The notes beneath the pieces were generated by a model. It saw only the letters and a program-made list of their open reading frames with translations, did no database searches and was not told the origin of the DNA. Below are positions 13,042 through 20,964 of a stretch of 21,089 nt of DNA, piece after piece. The first letter of the stretch is position 1. Each line of letters begins with the position of its first letter. The DNA lies in the NCBI GenBank assembly GCA_013138675.1, contig WTCH01000373.1:1-21089 (forward strand), read 5' to 3'. The translations under genes were made by a program, and so were the position numbers. This DNA comes from Woeseiaceae bacterium (GTDB taxonomy: Bacteria > Pseudomonadota > Gammaproteobacteria > Steroidobacterales > Woeseiaceae).

Positions 13042-15633
13042 ATGAAACACTCCGTCATTCGTATCTCGACTGAGCGGCCGCGTTTAGTCTACGCGGTCGT
13101 CATCGCACTCGTCGCAATCACGGGTGCTTTGATCGGACGCATTCAGATCGATACCGACCCCGAGAACATGCTGCCGGCTGCGCAGTCCGATCGCGTGTTC
13201 CACAACGCTGTTGAAAAGCGCTTCACTTATCACGACGCGATCGTCGTCGGCATAGTCAACGAGACGCACCCGGATGGCATCTATAACGTCGAATCGCTCG
13301 GTGCGTTGCATCGCTTGAGCAATGAGATCCTCGCGCTCGATGGCGTCATCGCCCCAGACCTCGCGTCGTTGTCTGCCGTCGACAACATCGAACAGGAAGG
13401 CGTCGGCACGATTCGCTTCGAGTGGTTGATGCGGGAAGCACCCATCACGGCCGAGCAGGCGACCGACATTCGCGACAAGGTGAATCGCCTGCCATTGTTA
13501 AAAGACTCTCTCGTTTCCGGCGACGGCAAAGCCGCGACGATATACGTGCCGATCGCAAGCAAGGACCTCAGCTATCCGTTGTCACAGGACATTCACGCCC
13601 TCATTGCCGAGCTCGACTCGAGCGACGACTATCACATCACGGGACTGCCCGTCGCTGAAGACACATTCGGTCATGACATGTTTGTGCAGATGGGCATCTC
13701 AGCGCCGCTTGCCGGCCTCATGATCTTCCTCCTGATGCTGTATTTCTTCCGCAGCGCCCAGCTCGTCATCGCGCCGATGCTTGTCGCCATGGCCACAGTC
13801 ATCATCAGCATGGGTCTCCTGACGGGCCTTGGTTTCACAGTTCACATCATGAGCTCGATGATCCCGATCTTCCTGATGCCGATCGCGGTCGTCGACTCGG
13901 TGCACATCATGTCTGAGTTCGCTGATGCCTACCGGCCAGGCGCCAATCCGAAGGTGGTGATCTCGCGCGTTGTCGATCACCTGTTTAAACCCATGCTGTT
14001 TACATCGCTGACGTCGGCCGTTGGCTTCCTTTCATTGTTGTTAACGCCAATTCCACCCGTACAGATCTTTGGTGTGTTTGTTGCGTTCGGCATCCTGCTC
14101 GCGTTCGTGTTGACGATCACGTTGATTCCGGCTTACATCGTGCGCATGAATCCGCTGTCGCTCGACAAGCTCGCAACGCGTTCGAAGACACCGCACACAG
14201 ACACACTGCTCGCGCGCACCCTGAGGCGCAGCGGCAAATTTGCCATGCGGCACGGCAAACTGATTTCCGCATTCGCGGTTCTTGGCATCGCCGTCAGCAT
14301 TGCCGGCATCAATCGCATCGAGATCAATGACAATCCCGTACGCTGGTTCAAGGAAAATCATCCCATTCGCGTCGCCGATACCGTGCTCAATAAGCACTTT
14401 GCCGGCACCTATGATGCGTTCGTCGTACTAACGCACAGCGACAAACGTGCGTTCTCAGAGTTTGTGGTCAGCGCACATAACTTGCTGGACAACCTGGGTG
14501 ATCGGTACTCAACACCTATTCGCGAAATGCTCGCCCAGGACCCCGAAGACAAGGGCGCCTGGTACGGGAACCTGATCGCAAACATTGATGACGCCTTGTT
14601 CGACGCCGAAGGTCCCGAAACAATCGACACGCTCGAGCGCCTCATGGCACTCACTGAAGACGCGCAGGTGGCATCAAAGTACTTCCAGCGGCCCGACGTT
14701 CTTGAGTACATCAGCGGCATACAGCGTGCACTGGCTGACTCAGGCCTCGTCGGCAAGTCAAACACCGTCGCCGACGTTGTCAAAGTCGTCAGTCGTGAAC
14801 TGCGTGGCGGTGACGAGTCCGAGTACCGGATACCAGCGACAGTGCCGGCGGTTGCTCAGACCCTGATGCAGTACCAGTCGTCACATCGACCACAGGATTT
14901 GTGGCACATCGTGACGCCGGACTTCACTTCCACAGCAATATGGATGCAGTTCAAGAGCGGCGACAACCAGGACATGAGCCTTGCAATGGACTTCCTCGAC
15001 ACCTACATCGCGGACAACCCGCTACCCGCCAATATTGAAATGCGCTGGGCTGGAAAGACATTTATCAATGTCGTGTGGCAGGACGTGATGGTCGCCGGAA
15101 TGCTAAAGAGCCTGATGGGCGCATTCGTTGTCGTGTTCCTGATGATGGCGTTCCTGTTCCGCAGCGCCCGGATCGGGCTATTTGCGATGGTGCCGTTGTC
15201 GGTCACGATTCTTGGCGTTTATGGCGTAATCGGCTGGATCGGAAAAGACTACGATATGCCGATCGCCGTTCTGTCATCACTGACGCTCGGCTTGTCCATC
15301 GACTTTGCGATTCACTTCATCGAACGAACGCGGTCGTTCCTCAGGAGCAGCGGATCGTTCGCGGTCGCCGAACAACAGATGTTCGAAGAGCCTGCGCGCG
15401 CGATCGCTCGCAATGCGATCGTAATCGCTATCGGATTTACACCGCTGTTCTTTGCACCGCTTGTGCCATATATCACGGTCGGCGCATTCATGGCGGCGAT
15501 CATGGCTTTGTCCGGCGTGACAACCCTGATTCTGTTGCCCGCCCTGATGTCCTGGGCCGGCCCCTGGCTATTTCCGGAAATGAAAATGAAAGGCGCGTTC
15601 TCAGTTGCGGCAACGCGACCGGCACACGCCTGA
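13042..15633 (+). CDS. MMPL/RND-superfamily exporter
   Basis: 863 residues with the duplicated RND layout. TM1 is about 15-33, followed by a periplasmic loop (34-217) and five TM segments (about 219-236, 241-261, 267-285, 316-335, 341-366). A second half repeats this with TM7 at about 407-423, a loop to about 690, and five TM segments to about 850. Charged residues within TM segments that fit proton relay are D285 (MPIAVVDSVHIMSEF) and the Asp of GLSIDFAIHFIERTRSF. It resembles COG1033/HpnN-type exporters of lipids rather than the AcrB drug pumps, and lacks the large AcrB docking domain. First gene of an operon with a LolA-like carrier (17-bp gap) and a barrel protein. GAGAGG lies 11 nt before the ATG. 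Confidence 0.88.
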   Translation: MKHSVIRISTERPRLVYAVVIALVAITGALIGRIQIDTDPENMLPAAQSDRVFHNAVEKRFTYHDAIVVGIVNETHPDGIYNVESLGALHRLSNEILALDGVIAPDLASLSAVDNIEQEGVGTIRFEWLMREAPITAEQATDIRDKVNRLPLLKDSLVSGDGKAATIYVPIASKDLSYPLSQDIHALIAELDSSDDYHITGLPVAEDTFGHDMFVQMGISAPLAGLMIFLLMLYFFRSAQLVIAPMLVAMATVIISMGLLTGLGFTVHIMSSMIPIFLMPIAVVDSVHIMSEFADAYRPGANPKVVISRVVDHLFKPMLFTSLTSAVGFLSLLLTPIPPVQIFGVFVAFGILLAFVLTITLIPAYIVRMNPLSLDKLATRSKTPHTDTLLARTLRRSGKFAMRHGKLISAFAVLGIAVSIAGINRIEINDNPVRWFKENHPIRVADTVLNKHFAGTYDAFVVLTHSDKRAFSEFVVSAHNLLDNLGDRYSTPIREMLAQDPEDKGAWYGNLIANIDDALFDAEGPETIDTLERLMALTEDAQVASKYFQRPDVLEYISGIQRALADSGLVGKSNTVADVVKVVSRELRGGDESEYRIPATVPAVAQTLMQYQSSHRPQDLWHIVTPDFTSTAIWMQFKSGDNQDMSLAMDFLDTYIADNPLPANIEMRWAGKTFINVVWQDVMVAGMLKSLMGAFVVVFLMMAFLFRSARIGLFAMVPLSVTILGVYGVIGWIGKDYDMPIAVLSSLTLGLSIDFAIHFIERTRSFLRSSGSFAVAEQQMFEEPARAIARNAIVIAIGFTPLFFAPLVPYITVGAFMAAIMALSGVTTLILLPALMSWAGPWLFPEMKMKGAFSVAATRPAHA

Positions 15634-15650
15634 ACGCAAGGAGTATTCCA

Positions 15651-16451
15651 ATGTTCACAAGACAACTAACTGCACTGGCATTGCTGGCACTCGGCAGCAC
15701 CGCCGCTGCTGACGCCCTGAGCAGCGCTGACGAGATCATCGCCAGGGCTGATATGGCCTCCTACTACGCAGGCGCAGACGGCCGTTCCGAAGTGCGCATG
15801 ATCATCAGCGACGCCCAGGGGCGTGAGCAGCGCAGGCAGTTCACGGTCTTGCGGCGCGATGTTGACGAGGCTGGCGACCAGCAGTTTCTTGTCGTCTTCA
15901 GCCGGCCATCCGATGTCCGCAACACCGTGTTCCTGGTCAACAAGCACATCAACAAAGACGACGACCGCTGGTTGTACTTGCCAGGACTCGATCTCGTAAA
16001 GCGCGTCTCTGCCGGTGACAAGCGCACCAGCTTTGTCGGTGCCCACTACTTCTACGAAGACGTTTCAGGCCGACGGCCGTCGGATGACACGCATGAACTG
16101 ATCGAGACGTCCGATTCGTTTTACATTCTTAGCCACGCGCCCAAAGATCCGGGAAGCGTTGAGTTCTCATCCTATTCAACCTGGATCGACCGGCAAACCT
16201 TCCTGCCAATGAAGATCGAGTACACAAACCCGGCCGGCGACATCTATCGCCGCGTAGAGGTCTTCGACGTCGCTGAATTCGACGGATACCCAACGGTCAC
16301 CACGAGCCGCGTGTCGGATCTTCTGACCGGCGGCAAGACCGATATGCAGTTTCGCTACATCAAGTACGACGTCGGCATCCCCGACAGTGTGTTCACGGAG
16401 CGCTCGTTGCGTACCCCCCCACGCGACTGGCTTAAGCGGCCGGCAGAATAG
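15651..16451 (+). CDS. LolA-like outer-membrane lipoprotein-sorting family protein
   Basis: 266 residues. A signal peptide (about 1-20, ending STAAA) leads into ADEIIARADMA. The mature part carries DDRWLYLPGLDLVKRVSAGD, SFVGAHYFYEDVSGRR and MKIEYTNPAGDIYRR, the pattern of the LolA-like family (COG2834, PF17131). The fold is an open beta-barrel that holds an acyl chain or other hydrophobic ligand while crossing the periplasm. In this operon it probably takes cargo from the MMPL exporter to the outer membrane. A strong ribosome site AAGGAG (15638-15643) lies 7 nt before the ATG and fixes the start; a longer overlapping frame inside the exporter gene is rejected. Confidence 0.87.
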   Translation: MFTRQLTALALLALGSTAAADALSSADEIIARADMASYYAGADGRSEVRMIISDAQGREQRRQFTVLRRDVDEAGDQQFLVVFSRPSDVRNTVFLVNKHINKDDDRWLYLPGLDLVKRVSAGDKRTSFVGAHYFYEDVSGRRPSDDTHELIETSDSFYILSHAPKDPGSVEFSSYSTWIDRQTFLPMKIEYTNPAGDIYRRVEVFDVAEFDGYPTVTTSRVSDLLTGGKTDMQFRYIKYDVGIPDSVFTERSLRTPPRDWLKRPAE

Positions 16452-16466
16452 TCCCCCCCTGGTGAC

Positions 16467-17648
16467 ATGAATCTTCGGCCGCTGCTCCTTTTGCTTCCGC
16501 TAAGCGCCCTCGCCCAGGACGACCCCTGGGACGACGGCGCGTGGGAAGAAGACTGGGGCGACGAAGAGCAAGGCATGGTCTGGAGCGGCTTCGCCGAAGC
16601 GGGGTTTGGCACACGCTTTAACAAAGACCCGCTACTTGAAAACCGCGACACACTTGAGGAAGTACTCTGGCGCATTGAGTCTGAATGGCAGCCTGGTGAT
16701 GTAACCGTCGGCTTCAAGGCGGACCTCGGCTACGACGGCATAGAGGAAGACTGGAAGGCGGACATCCGCGACCTGACGGCTGCATTTTCCATTGGCGAAA
16801 CCATCGACCTGAAAGTCGGCCGACAGGTGCAGACCTGGGGAACTGGCGATCTCGTCTTTCTCAACGACCTGTTTCCGAAGGACTACGTATCATTCTTCGC
16901 GGGAAGGGATGACGAATATCTCAAGGCGCCGGGAGATGCGATACGCGTCACCAAATTTTCGGATGCACTCAACGTCGACTTCGTCTGGACGCCGGTTTTC
17001 GAACCGGACGTGTATCTGACGGGTGAGCGTTTCTCGTTCTACTTTCCGCCCGCGGGCGGCAACATCGCCCCGAGACCACCGTTCTCGGCGCCCGAACCCG
17101 ACAAGAAATTCTCCAATGGTGAGTTCGCGCTGCGACTCTATCGCACCGTCGAAAGCACCGAGTACGCGTTCTACGCGTATCGCGGATTCTCCAAGCAACC
17201 CATGTTCGTGCCGATGAACGCTTACGGTGCGAGCATCAGGCGACCGCTCGGGCCAGGGCTCGCGAATGCAGAAACCTCTTACTACGATTCACGCGATGGC
17301 AACGACCAGCTTCGCTTCCTGCTTGGATACGAGTGGGAGGCACGGCGTAATTTTACGGTCGGGCTGCAGTACTACCTCGAACGGCACGACTCTGCAGACA
17401 ACCGGCACATTCTGACCAATCGATTGACGTACCGTGCGGGACGCGACAAGCATACCTGGTCCCTGTTTACGTTCTACTCGCCCAGCGACGACGACTTTTA
17501 CCTGCGGCCAACCTACTCCTACCGGCACAGCGACCAGTGGTCGTTCACGGTCGGCGCAAACCTGTTTGGCGGCGACGAGCAGCACACATTTTTTAACCAG
17601 CTCGCCGATGCGAGTAATGCCTATTTACGAGTTCGGTTCCACTATTGA
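16467..17648 (+). CDS. Outer-membrane beta-barrel protein (DUF1302/alginate-export-like)
   Basis: 393 residues. A short signal peptide (1-16, ending SALA) is followed by a very acidic stretch rich in D, E and W (DDPWDDGAWEEDWGDEE), possibly a metal-binding or flexible plug segment. The rest has barrel-type alternating strands, including LKVGRQVQTWGTGDLVFLND and FPKDYVSFFAG, similar to DUF1302-type outer-membrane proteins, and ends in an aromatic strand (LRVRFHY). It begins 15 bp after the LolA-like gene. With the exporter and carrier it completes an inner membrane-periplasm-outer membrane set. Whether it is a channel or an acceptor for the cargo is not known. Weak ribosome site. Confidence 0.8.
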   Translation: MNLRPLLLLLPLSALAQDDPWDDGAWEEDWGDEEQGMVWSGFAEAGFGTRFNKDPLLENRDTLEEVLWRIESEWQPGDVTVGFKADLGYDGIEEDWKADIRDLTAAFSIGETIDLKVGRQVQTWGTGDLVFLNDLFPKDYVSFFAGRDDEYLKAPGDAIRVTKFSDALNVDFVWTPVFEPDVYLTGERFSFYFPPAGGNIAPRPPFSAPEPDKKFSNGEFALRLYRTVESTEYAFYAYRGFSKQPMFVPMNAYGASIRRPLGPGLANAETSYYDSRDGNDQLRFLLGYEWEARRNFTVGLQYYLERHDSADNRHILTNRLTYRAGRDKHTWSLFTFYSPSDDDFYLRPTYSYRHSDQWSFTVGANLFGGDEQHTFFNQLADASNAYLRVRFHY

Positions 17649-17711
17649 GATCCAAGAGACTAATCGCCACTGCAGATCAACACAGTGACTGCATTGACCC
17701 TGACCTTGTAA

Positions 17712-17749
17712 TATAATCGCCCGCCACTGGCCGGGACCTGGTCCCGGCC
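17712..17749 (+). promoter_or_regulatory. TATAAT box followed by a 21-bp perfect palindrome
   Basis: TATAAT (17712-17717) has no good -35 at normal spacing; a TTGACC lies only 12 bp upstream. The palindrome GGCCGGGACC-T-GGTCCCGGCC (17729-17749) comes 12 bp after the TATAAT, so it would form a very stable hairpin at the 5' end of the cytochrome mRNA, or act as an operator. It could alternatively end transcripts of the barrel gene, but has no T-tract. Confidence 0.45.
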
Positions 17750-17779
17750 GAACCAACTCGCAAGACCCGGAGCAGACTC

Positions 17780-18295
17780 TTGAGCCGCGACCAGAAATTT
17801 TTTGACATGTACTCCCTCGTGATCGGCGTCCTCGCCGCATTTGCAATTGCCATCCTTGTGCTGGCCATGAAGATGTCCGACCTGACACAGGGTGTGTACA
17901 CACGAGATGCGGATGAATACCAGGCCGCCGTTGCCGAGCGTATTCGACCAATTGGCGAGATTTACCTGCCCGGCGATGAGGTCGAGGCCGCCGCTCCAAC
18001 GGTCGAAACCGCACCGGAACCGGAACCCGTTGCGACGGTCATGACCGGTCCACAGGTATACAACACCGCTTGCATCGCATGTCATGGTACCGGCGCGGGC
18101 GACGCTCCAATCGTAGGTGACGCCGCAGCCTGGACCGGGCGAATTGCCCAGGGAACGGACGTACTCAATGATCATGCGGTTAATGGTTTTGACGGTGACG
18201 CCATCACCCCGATGTTGCCGAAAGGCGGCCGTGCTGATCTGTCGGACCAGGAAGTCATCGACGCCGTCACCTACATGGTCAGCGAGTCAATGTAG
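17780..18295 (+). CDS. Membrane-anchored c5-type monohaem cytochrome
   Basis: 171 residues. The start is a TTG, fixed by GGAG at 17769-17772 seven nt upstream and by the c5-family N-terminus SRDQKFFDMYSLVIGVL. One TM anchor spans about 10-30. A linker rich in A, P, E and V (about 68-88) leads to the cytochrome domain with CIACH (98-102) and M145 in TPMLPKGGRADL as likely sixth haem ligand. The end SDQEVIDAVTYMV is typical of cytochrome c5. It should pass electrons in the periplasm between a quinol-oxidising complex and a terminal oxidase or other acceptor. It lies 130 bp after the export operon with its own promoter-like region. Confidence 0.87.
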   Translation: MSRDQKFFDMYSLVIGVLAAFAIAILVLAMKMSDLTQGVYTRDADEYQAAVAERIRPIGEIYLPGDEVEAAAPTVETAPEPEPVATVMTGPQVYNTACIACHGTGAGDAPIVGDAAAWTGRIAQGTDVLNDHAVNGFDGDAITPMLPKGGRADLSDQEVIDAVTYMVSESM

Positions 18296-18297
18296 GA

Positions 18298-18311
18298 GGG
18301 CCTTCAGGCCC
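18298..18311. terminator. Short hairpin between converging cytochrome and comM genes
   Basis: GGGCC-TTCA-GGCCC directly follows the cytochrome stop and overlaps the comM stop codon. It has no T-tract, so termination would be weak or factor-dependent. Confidence 0.35.
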
Positions 18312-19818
18312 GAAACTGTTGGCGGCGATCCAACTGCCTTAGAGACAACGCCTCCGCGACATGCGGCACGGCGATGTCCCGGGCATCCACAAGATCAGCT
18401 ATTGTCCGCGCCACCCGTTGCACGCGCTGGTAAGCCCTTGCGGACAGGTTGAACTTGTCCATCGCGTCCTCGAGTAAATCGAGGCTCGTACCTCTCAGGT
18501 CGCAATGCTCTTCAAGTGCCTTGCCTTTGAGTCTGGCATTACTCTTGCCACTACGTTGCAGTTGCCGTTGCCTTGCGAGCGCCACACGCTCGGCCACATC
18601 GCTGCTCGGCTCGCCTTTCTCTGCGTCGCCACGCAGCATTTCTTTTGGCGGCCGGCCGACCTCAACCTGAATGTCGATTCGGTCCATCAACGGGCCCGAT
18701 ATTTTCCCCCGGTATTTCACAACCCTGTCAGCGCTACAGCCACACTCGCCGGACTTGTCCCCGAGGTAGCCGCATGGGCAGGGGTTCATGGCACAGATCA
18801 GCTGCACATCTGCCGGAAATTCAGCCTGGCGCATCGCGCGCGAAATCGTAATGGATCCCGTCTCGAGAGGTTCGCGCAGAACCTCAAGGACATTGCGGTT
18901 GAACTCCGGCAGCTCATCGAGGAACAACACGCCGTTGTGTGCCCTCGATATCTCGCCCGGCTGTGGGCCACGTCCACCGCCCACAATTGCGGCCGCCGAC
19001 GCCGTGTGATGGGGCGAACGAAAAGGCCGTCGCCGCCAGCGACTCAGGTCCAGCGAAATACCCAGTACCGAATCGATCGCCGCCGTTTCGAGCGCCTCGC
19101 CTTCCGACATGAGCGGCAGTATCCCGGGCAAGCGGCGCGCCAGCATGCTCTTGCCGGTACCGGGTGGCCCGACGAACAGGATGTTGTGCCCTCCAGCCGC
19201 AGCGACTTCGAGTGCTCGCTTCGCCGCACTCTGACCTTTGACATCCGACAGATCCGGCTCGTCGGCCATCGATTCTTCCGGCTGTGCCGCATCAACTGGA
19301 CGTAATGGCTCTTCTCCGGACAGGTGATTCACGACTTGCAGCAAACTGCATGCCGTCATCGCATCCACGTCAGCAAGAGCTGCCTCGGTCCTGTTTTCGT
19401 CAGGGACGAGAATTCCGAATCCTGCACCTGCCGCTTTCAAGGCCGCGGGCAAGATACCCGGCACCTTCCTGATGTCGCCGCTCAGCGCAAGCTCACCATA
19501 GATTTCCGTAGCAGCGAGCCTATCAAGCTTGATTTGTTTGCTGGCCGCCAGGATTCCCAGCGCGATGGCAAGGTCGAAGCGACCACCCGCTTTTGGCATG
19601 TCTGCGGGTGCGAGGCTCACCGTTATTCGCGACGGGGGAAAATCGAACCTGGAACTCAGGATCGCGCCGCGTACCCGGTCCTTGCTTTCGCGCACGGCCG
19701 TTTCCGGCATGCCGACGACCGAGAACGACGGCAGCCCGCCTGACAGAAAGACCTCGATGGTGACCGGCGGCGCATCAGTGCCGAGCTGTGCCCGGCTCAT
19801 CAGGATGGCAAGACTCAC
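18304..19818 (-). CDS. comM: YifB/ComM family Mg-chelatase-like AAA ATPase
   Basis: 504 residues from a GTG at 19818, which has GGAGGG (19824-19829) 5 nt upstream and gives the normal ComM beginning SLAILMSRAQLG; a longer GTG start at 19857 lies inside the repeat and is rejected. The N-terminal domain (1-170) has PPVTIEVFLSGGLPSFSVVG and GMPETAVRESKDRVRGA. The AAA core has Walker A GPPGTGKS, FRSPHHTASAAAIVGGG and Walker B GVLFLDELPEF. A cysteine cluster CAMNPCPCGYLG with GECGC resembles a zinc site. ComM is a hexameric helicase that extends branch migration when incoming single-stranded DNA joins the chromosome during natural transformation. The gene is complete. Confidence 0.94.
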   Translation of the reverse strand: MSLAILMSRAQLGTDAPPVTIEVFLSGGLPSFSVVGMPETAVRESKDRVRGAILSSRFDFPPSRITVSLAPADMPKAGGRFDLAIALGILAASKQIKLDRLAATEIYGELALSGDIRKVPGILPAALKAAGAGFGILVPDENRTEAALADVDAMTACSLLQVVNHLSGEEPLRPVDAAQPEESMADEPDLSDVKGQSAAKRALEVAAAGGHNILFVGPPGTGKSMLARRLPGILPLMSEGEALETAAIDSVLGISLDLSRWRRRPFRSPHHTASAAAIVGGGRGPQPGEISRAHNGVLFLDELPEFNRNVLEVLREPLETGSITISRAMRQAEFPADVQLICAMNPCPCGYLGDKSGECGCSADRVVKYRGKISGPLMDRIDIQVEVGRPPKEMLRGDAEKGEPSSDVAERVALARQRQLQRSGKSNARLKGKALEEHCDLRGTSLDLLEDAMDKFNLSARAYQRVQRVARTIADLVDARDIAVPHVAEALSLRQLDRRQQFRA

Positions 19819-19837
19819 TGCGGCCCTCCATGGCCAT

Positions 19838-19890
19838 GTAGGAGCGGTGCTTGCCACCGCGACTGTCGCGCTGGCGAGCAGCGCTCCTAC
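19838..19890. repeat. Inverted pair of REP-like elements (BIME)
   Basis: Two 26-bp units in inverted orientation (19838-19863 and 19865-19890) flank a single T. Each begins GTAGGAGCG, the head typical of gammaproteobacterial REP sequences. The units differ at three positions. Two of these are paired changes that keep each inner stem intact: GCGGTG/CACCGC in one, GCGCTG/CAGCGC in the other. The pair overlaps the ubiK stop codon and ends 8 bp before the comM ribosome site. Confidence 0.78.
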
Positions 19891-20126
19891 GTTTCCTTCT
19901 CCAGTTCTTTTAGCCGTTTCTCGAGCGCCTCGAGTTTCTCTCGCGTGCGCAGCAACACCGCTTCCTGCACCTCGAATTCCTCACGTGTCACGAGGTCGAG
20001 TTTGCCGAGTCCGGATTTCAGGACTGACTGAAAATTTTCCTCAACGTCTTTGCGAACGCTGCGAAGGCCTTCGGGGACTGCCTCGGCGAGTCTTCTCGCG
20101 AGGTCTTCTATTGATTTGTCACTCAT
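19887..20126 (-). CDS. ubiK: UbiK/YqiC accessory factor (BMFP family)
   Basis: 79 residues from MSDKSIEDLARRL, the usual beginning; a longer frame from 20273 crosses the NtrC-like sites and is rejected. An amphipathic N-terminal half is followed by ENFQSVLKSGLGKLDLVTRE, typical of the BMFP family. A C-terminal coiled coil (EKLEALEKRLKELE) mediates trimer formation. UbiK binds UbiJ and assists the ubiquinone biosynthesis complex under aerobic conditions. The last codon and stop lie within the REP-like pair. The ribosome site is weak. Its place near comM and glnK matches Pseudomonas. Confidence 0.9.
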   Translation of the reverse strand: MSDKSIEDLARRLAEAVPEGLRSVRKDVEENFQSVLKSGLGKLDLVTREEFEVQEAVLLRTREKLEALEKRLKELEKET

Positions 20127-20162
20127 GCCTGATTGATACCCCAGAGTTGTGCGAAATACCAG

Positions 20163-20210
20163 CTCACCAAACTGGTGCAGACGCATATTTTCGTGCCCCA
20201 AGAAGGAGCG
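20163..20210 (+). promoter_or_regulatory. Two NtrC-type enhancer sites
   Basis: CTCACCA-AAC-TGGTGCA (20163-20179) matches the NtrC consensus TGCACYA-N3-TGGTGCA at 12 of 14 positions, with a perfect right half. A weaker site TGCCCCA-AGA-AGGAGCG (20194-20210) matches at 10 of 14. Their centres are 31 bp apart, about three helical turns on the same DNA face, and about 119 and 88 bp upstream of the expected start. Confidence 0.6.
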
Positions 20211-20231
20211 ACTACTCGATTTGGTCTTTTT

Positions 20232-20244
20232 TAAGTGCTTGTTT
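20232..20244 (+). promoter_or_regulatory. Possible IHF site between enhancer and promoter
   Basis: TAAGTGCTTGTTT matches the reverse of the IHF consensus (YAANNNNTTGATW) with one mismatch and has a T-rich run next to it. It lies between the NtrC-type sites and the sigma-54 promoter, where IHF bends DNA at such promoters. Confidence 0.38.
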
Positions 20245-20263
20245 GGCAAGACAATCCCTATCT

Positions 20264-20279
20264 TGGCACGCATCCTGCT
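20264..20279 (+). promoter_or_regulatory. Sigma-54 (-24/-12) promoter of torF-glnK
   Basis: TGGCACG-CATC-CTGCT has the invariant GG and GC exactly 10 bp apart and differs from the consensus TGGCACG-N4-TTGCT at one position. The start would lie near 20290, about 38 nt before the torF ATG. Confidence 0.75.
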
Positions 20280-20327
20280 CTATAGGAGATGAAATCAATT
20301 CATCACTCTATTTTGGAGCAGCACGAC

Positions 20328-20945
20328 ATGAAATTTTTTCTTAAGACAGGCCTGCTGGCGACGCTCTTGGCAATCACCGGAATTGCCAACGCCGACTGGT
20401 CAGCCAACCTGGGCTTTGCCAGTGAGTATTACTATCGCGGCATCTTCCAGGAAAGCACTTCGGCTAACGCTGGCGTCGATTACGAGAACAACGGATTTTT
20501 TGCCGGAAGCTGGGCTGCCGATGTCGGCGATGGTCTGGAGATAGACGGATATTTCGGCTACGGCTTCAGTACCGGCGCAGTCGATCTCAGTGTTGGCTAT
20601 ACGGGTTACTTTTATACGGGCGACTTCGATGACACATACCAGGAAATTAACCTGGGCGCTGGCGCAGGACTTTTCTCTCTCGACGTAGCGGTTGGCCAGT
20701 ACGACAACTTCGACGGTCCAACACTCGACTACACCTTCTATTCGCTAGCCGTCGAGAAGAACGGCTTCTACGGCAAGGTCGGCGGCTTCGCCCAGGATTT
20801 TGAGGGCGAGTATTTCGAGGCCGGTTATAGCGCCGAAGTTGCTGAAGTTGATCTCGGCGTGATCTTCATCTACTCCAACGAGGACCTGGTCGGCGAGAGC
20901 GACGAAGCCATTATCTTCACGGTCGGCAAGGCCTTCGATCTCTAA
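20328..20945 (+). CDS. TorF family putative porin
   Basis: 205 residues from MKFFLKTGLL, with GGAG (20315-20318) 9 nt upstream; the ATG at 20289 lies at the predicted transcription start and is rejected. A signal peptide (1-22, ending GIANA) leads into DWSANLGFASEYYYRGIFQ, the hallmark of the TorF family. Short amphipathic strands rich in Y, F, G and D follow, with a final strand FTVGKAFDL. This is a small outer-membrane beta-barrel with no measured substrate. It lies 19 bp before glnK and behind a sigma-54/NtrC-type control region, so it is probably expressed on nitrogen limitation. Passage of a nitrogen compound through it is inferred from that control alone. Confidence 0.87.
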   Translation: MKFFLKTGLLATLLAITGIANADWSANLGFASEYYYRGIFQESTSANAGVDYENNGFFAGSWAADVGDGLEIDGYFGYGFSTGAVDLSVGYTGYFYTGDFDDTYQEINLGAGAGLFSLDVAVGQYDNFDGPTLDYTFYSLAVEKNGFYGKVGGFAQDFEGEYFEAGYSAEVAEVDLGVIFIYSNEDLVGESDEAIIFTVGKAFDL

Positions 20946-20964
20946 TTTAGGAGGAGGAAACAAA

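Noticed and set aside
15075..16451. 458-residue frame overlapping the exporter gene
   Set aside because: Its first 192 residues are an arginine-rich out-of-frame shadow of the exporter. The real start is the ATG at 15651 with AAGGAG.
17694..17717. TTGACC with TATAAT as a normal sigma-70 promoter for the cytochrome
   Set aside because: The spacer is only 12 bp, too short for sigma-70. Only the TATAAT is kept as a possibility.
20127..20273. N-terminal extension of ubiK
   Set aside because: The family begins MSDK. The extension covers the NtrC-type sites and has no domain match.
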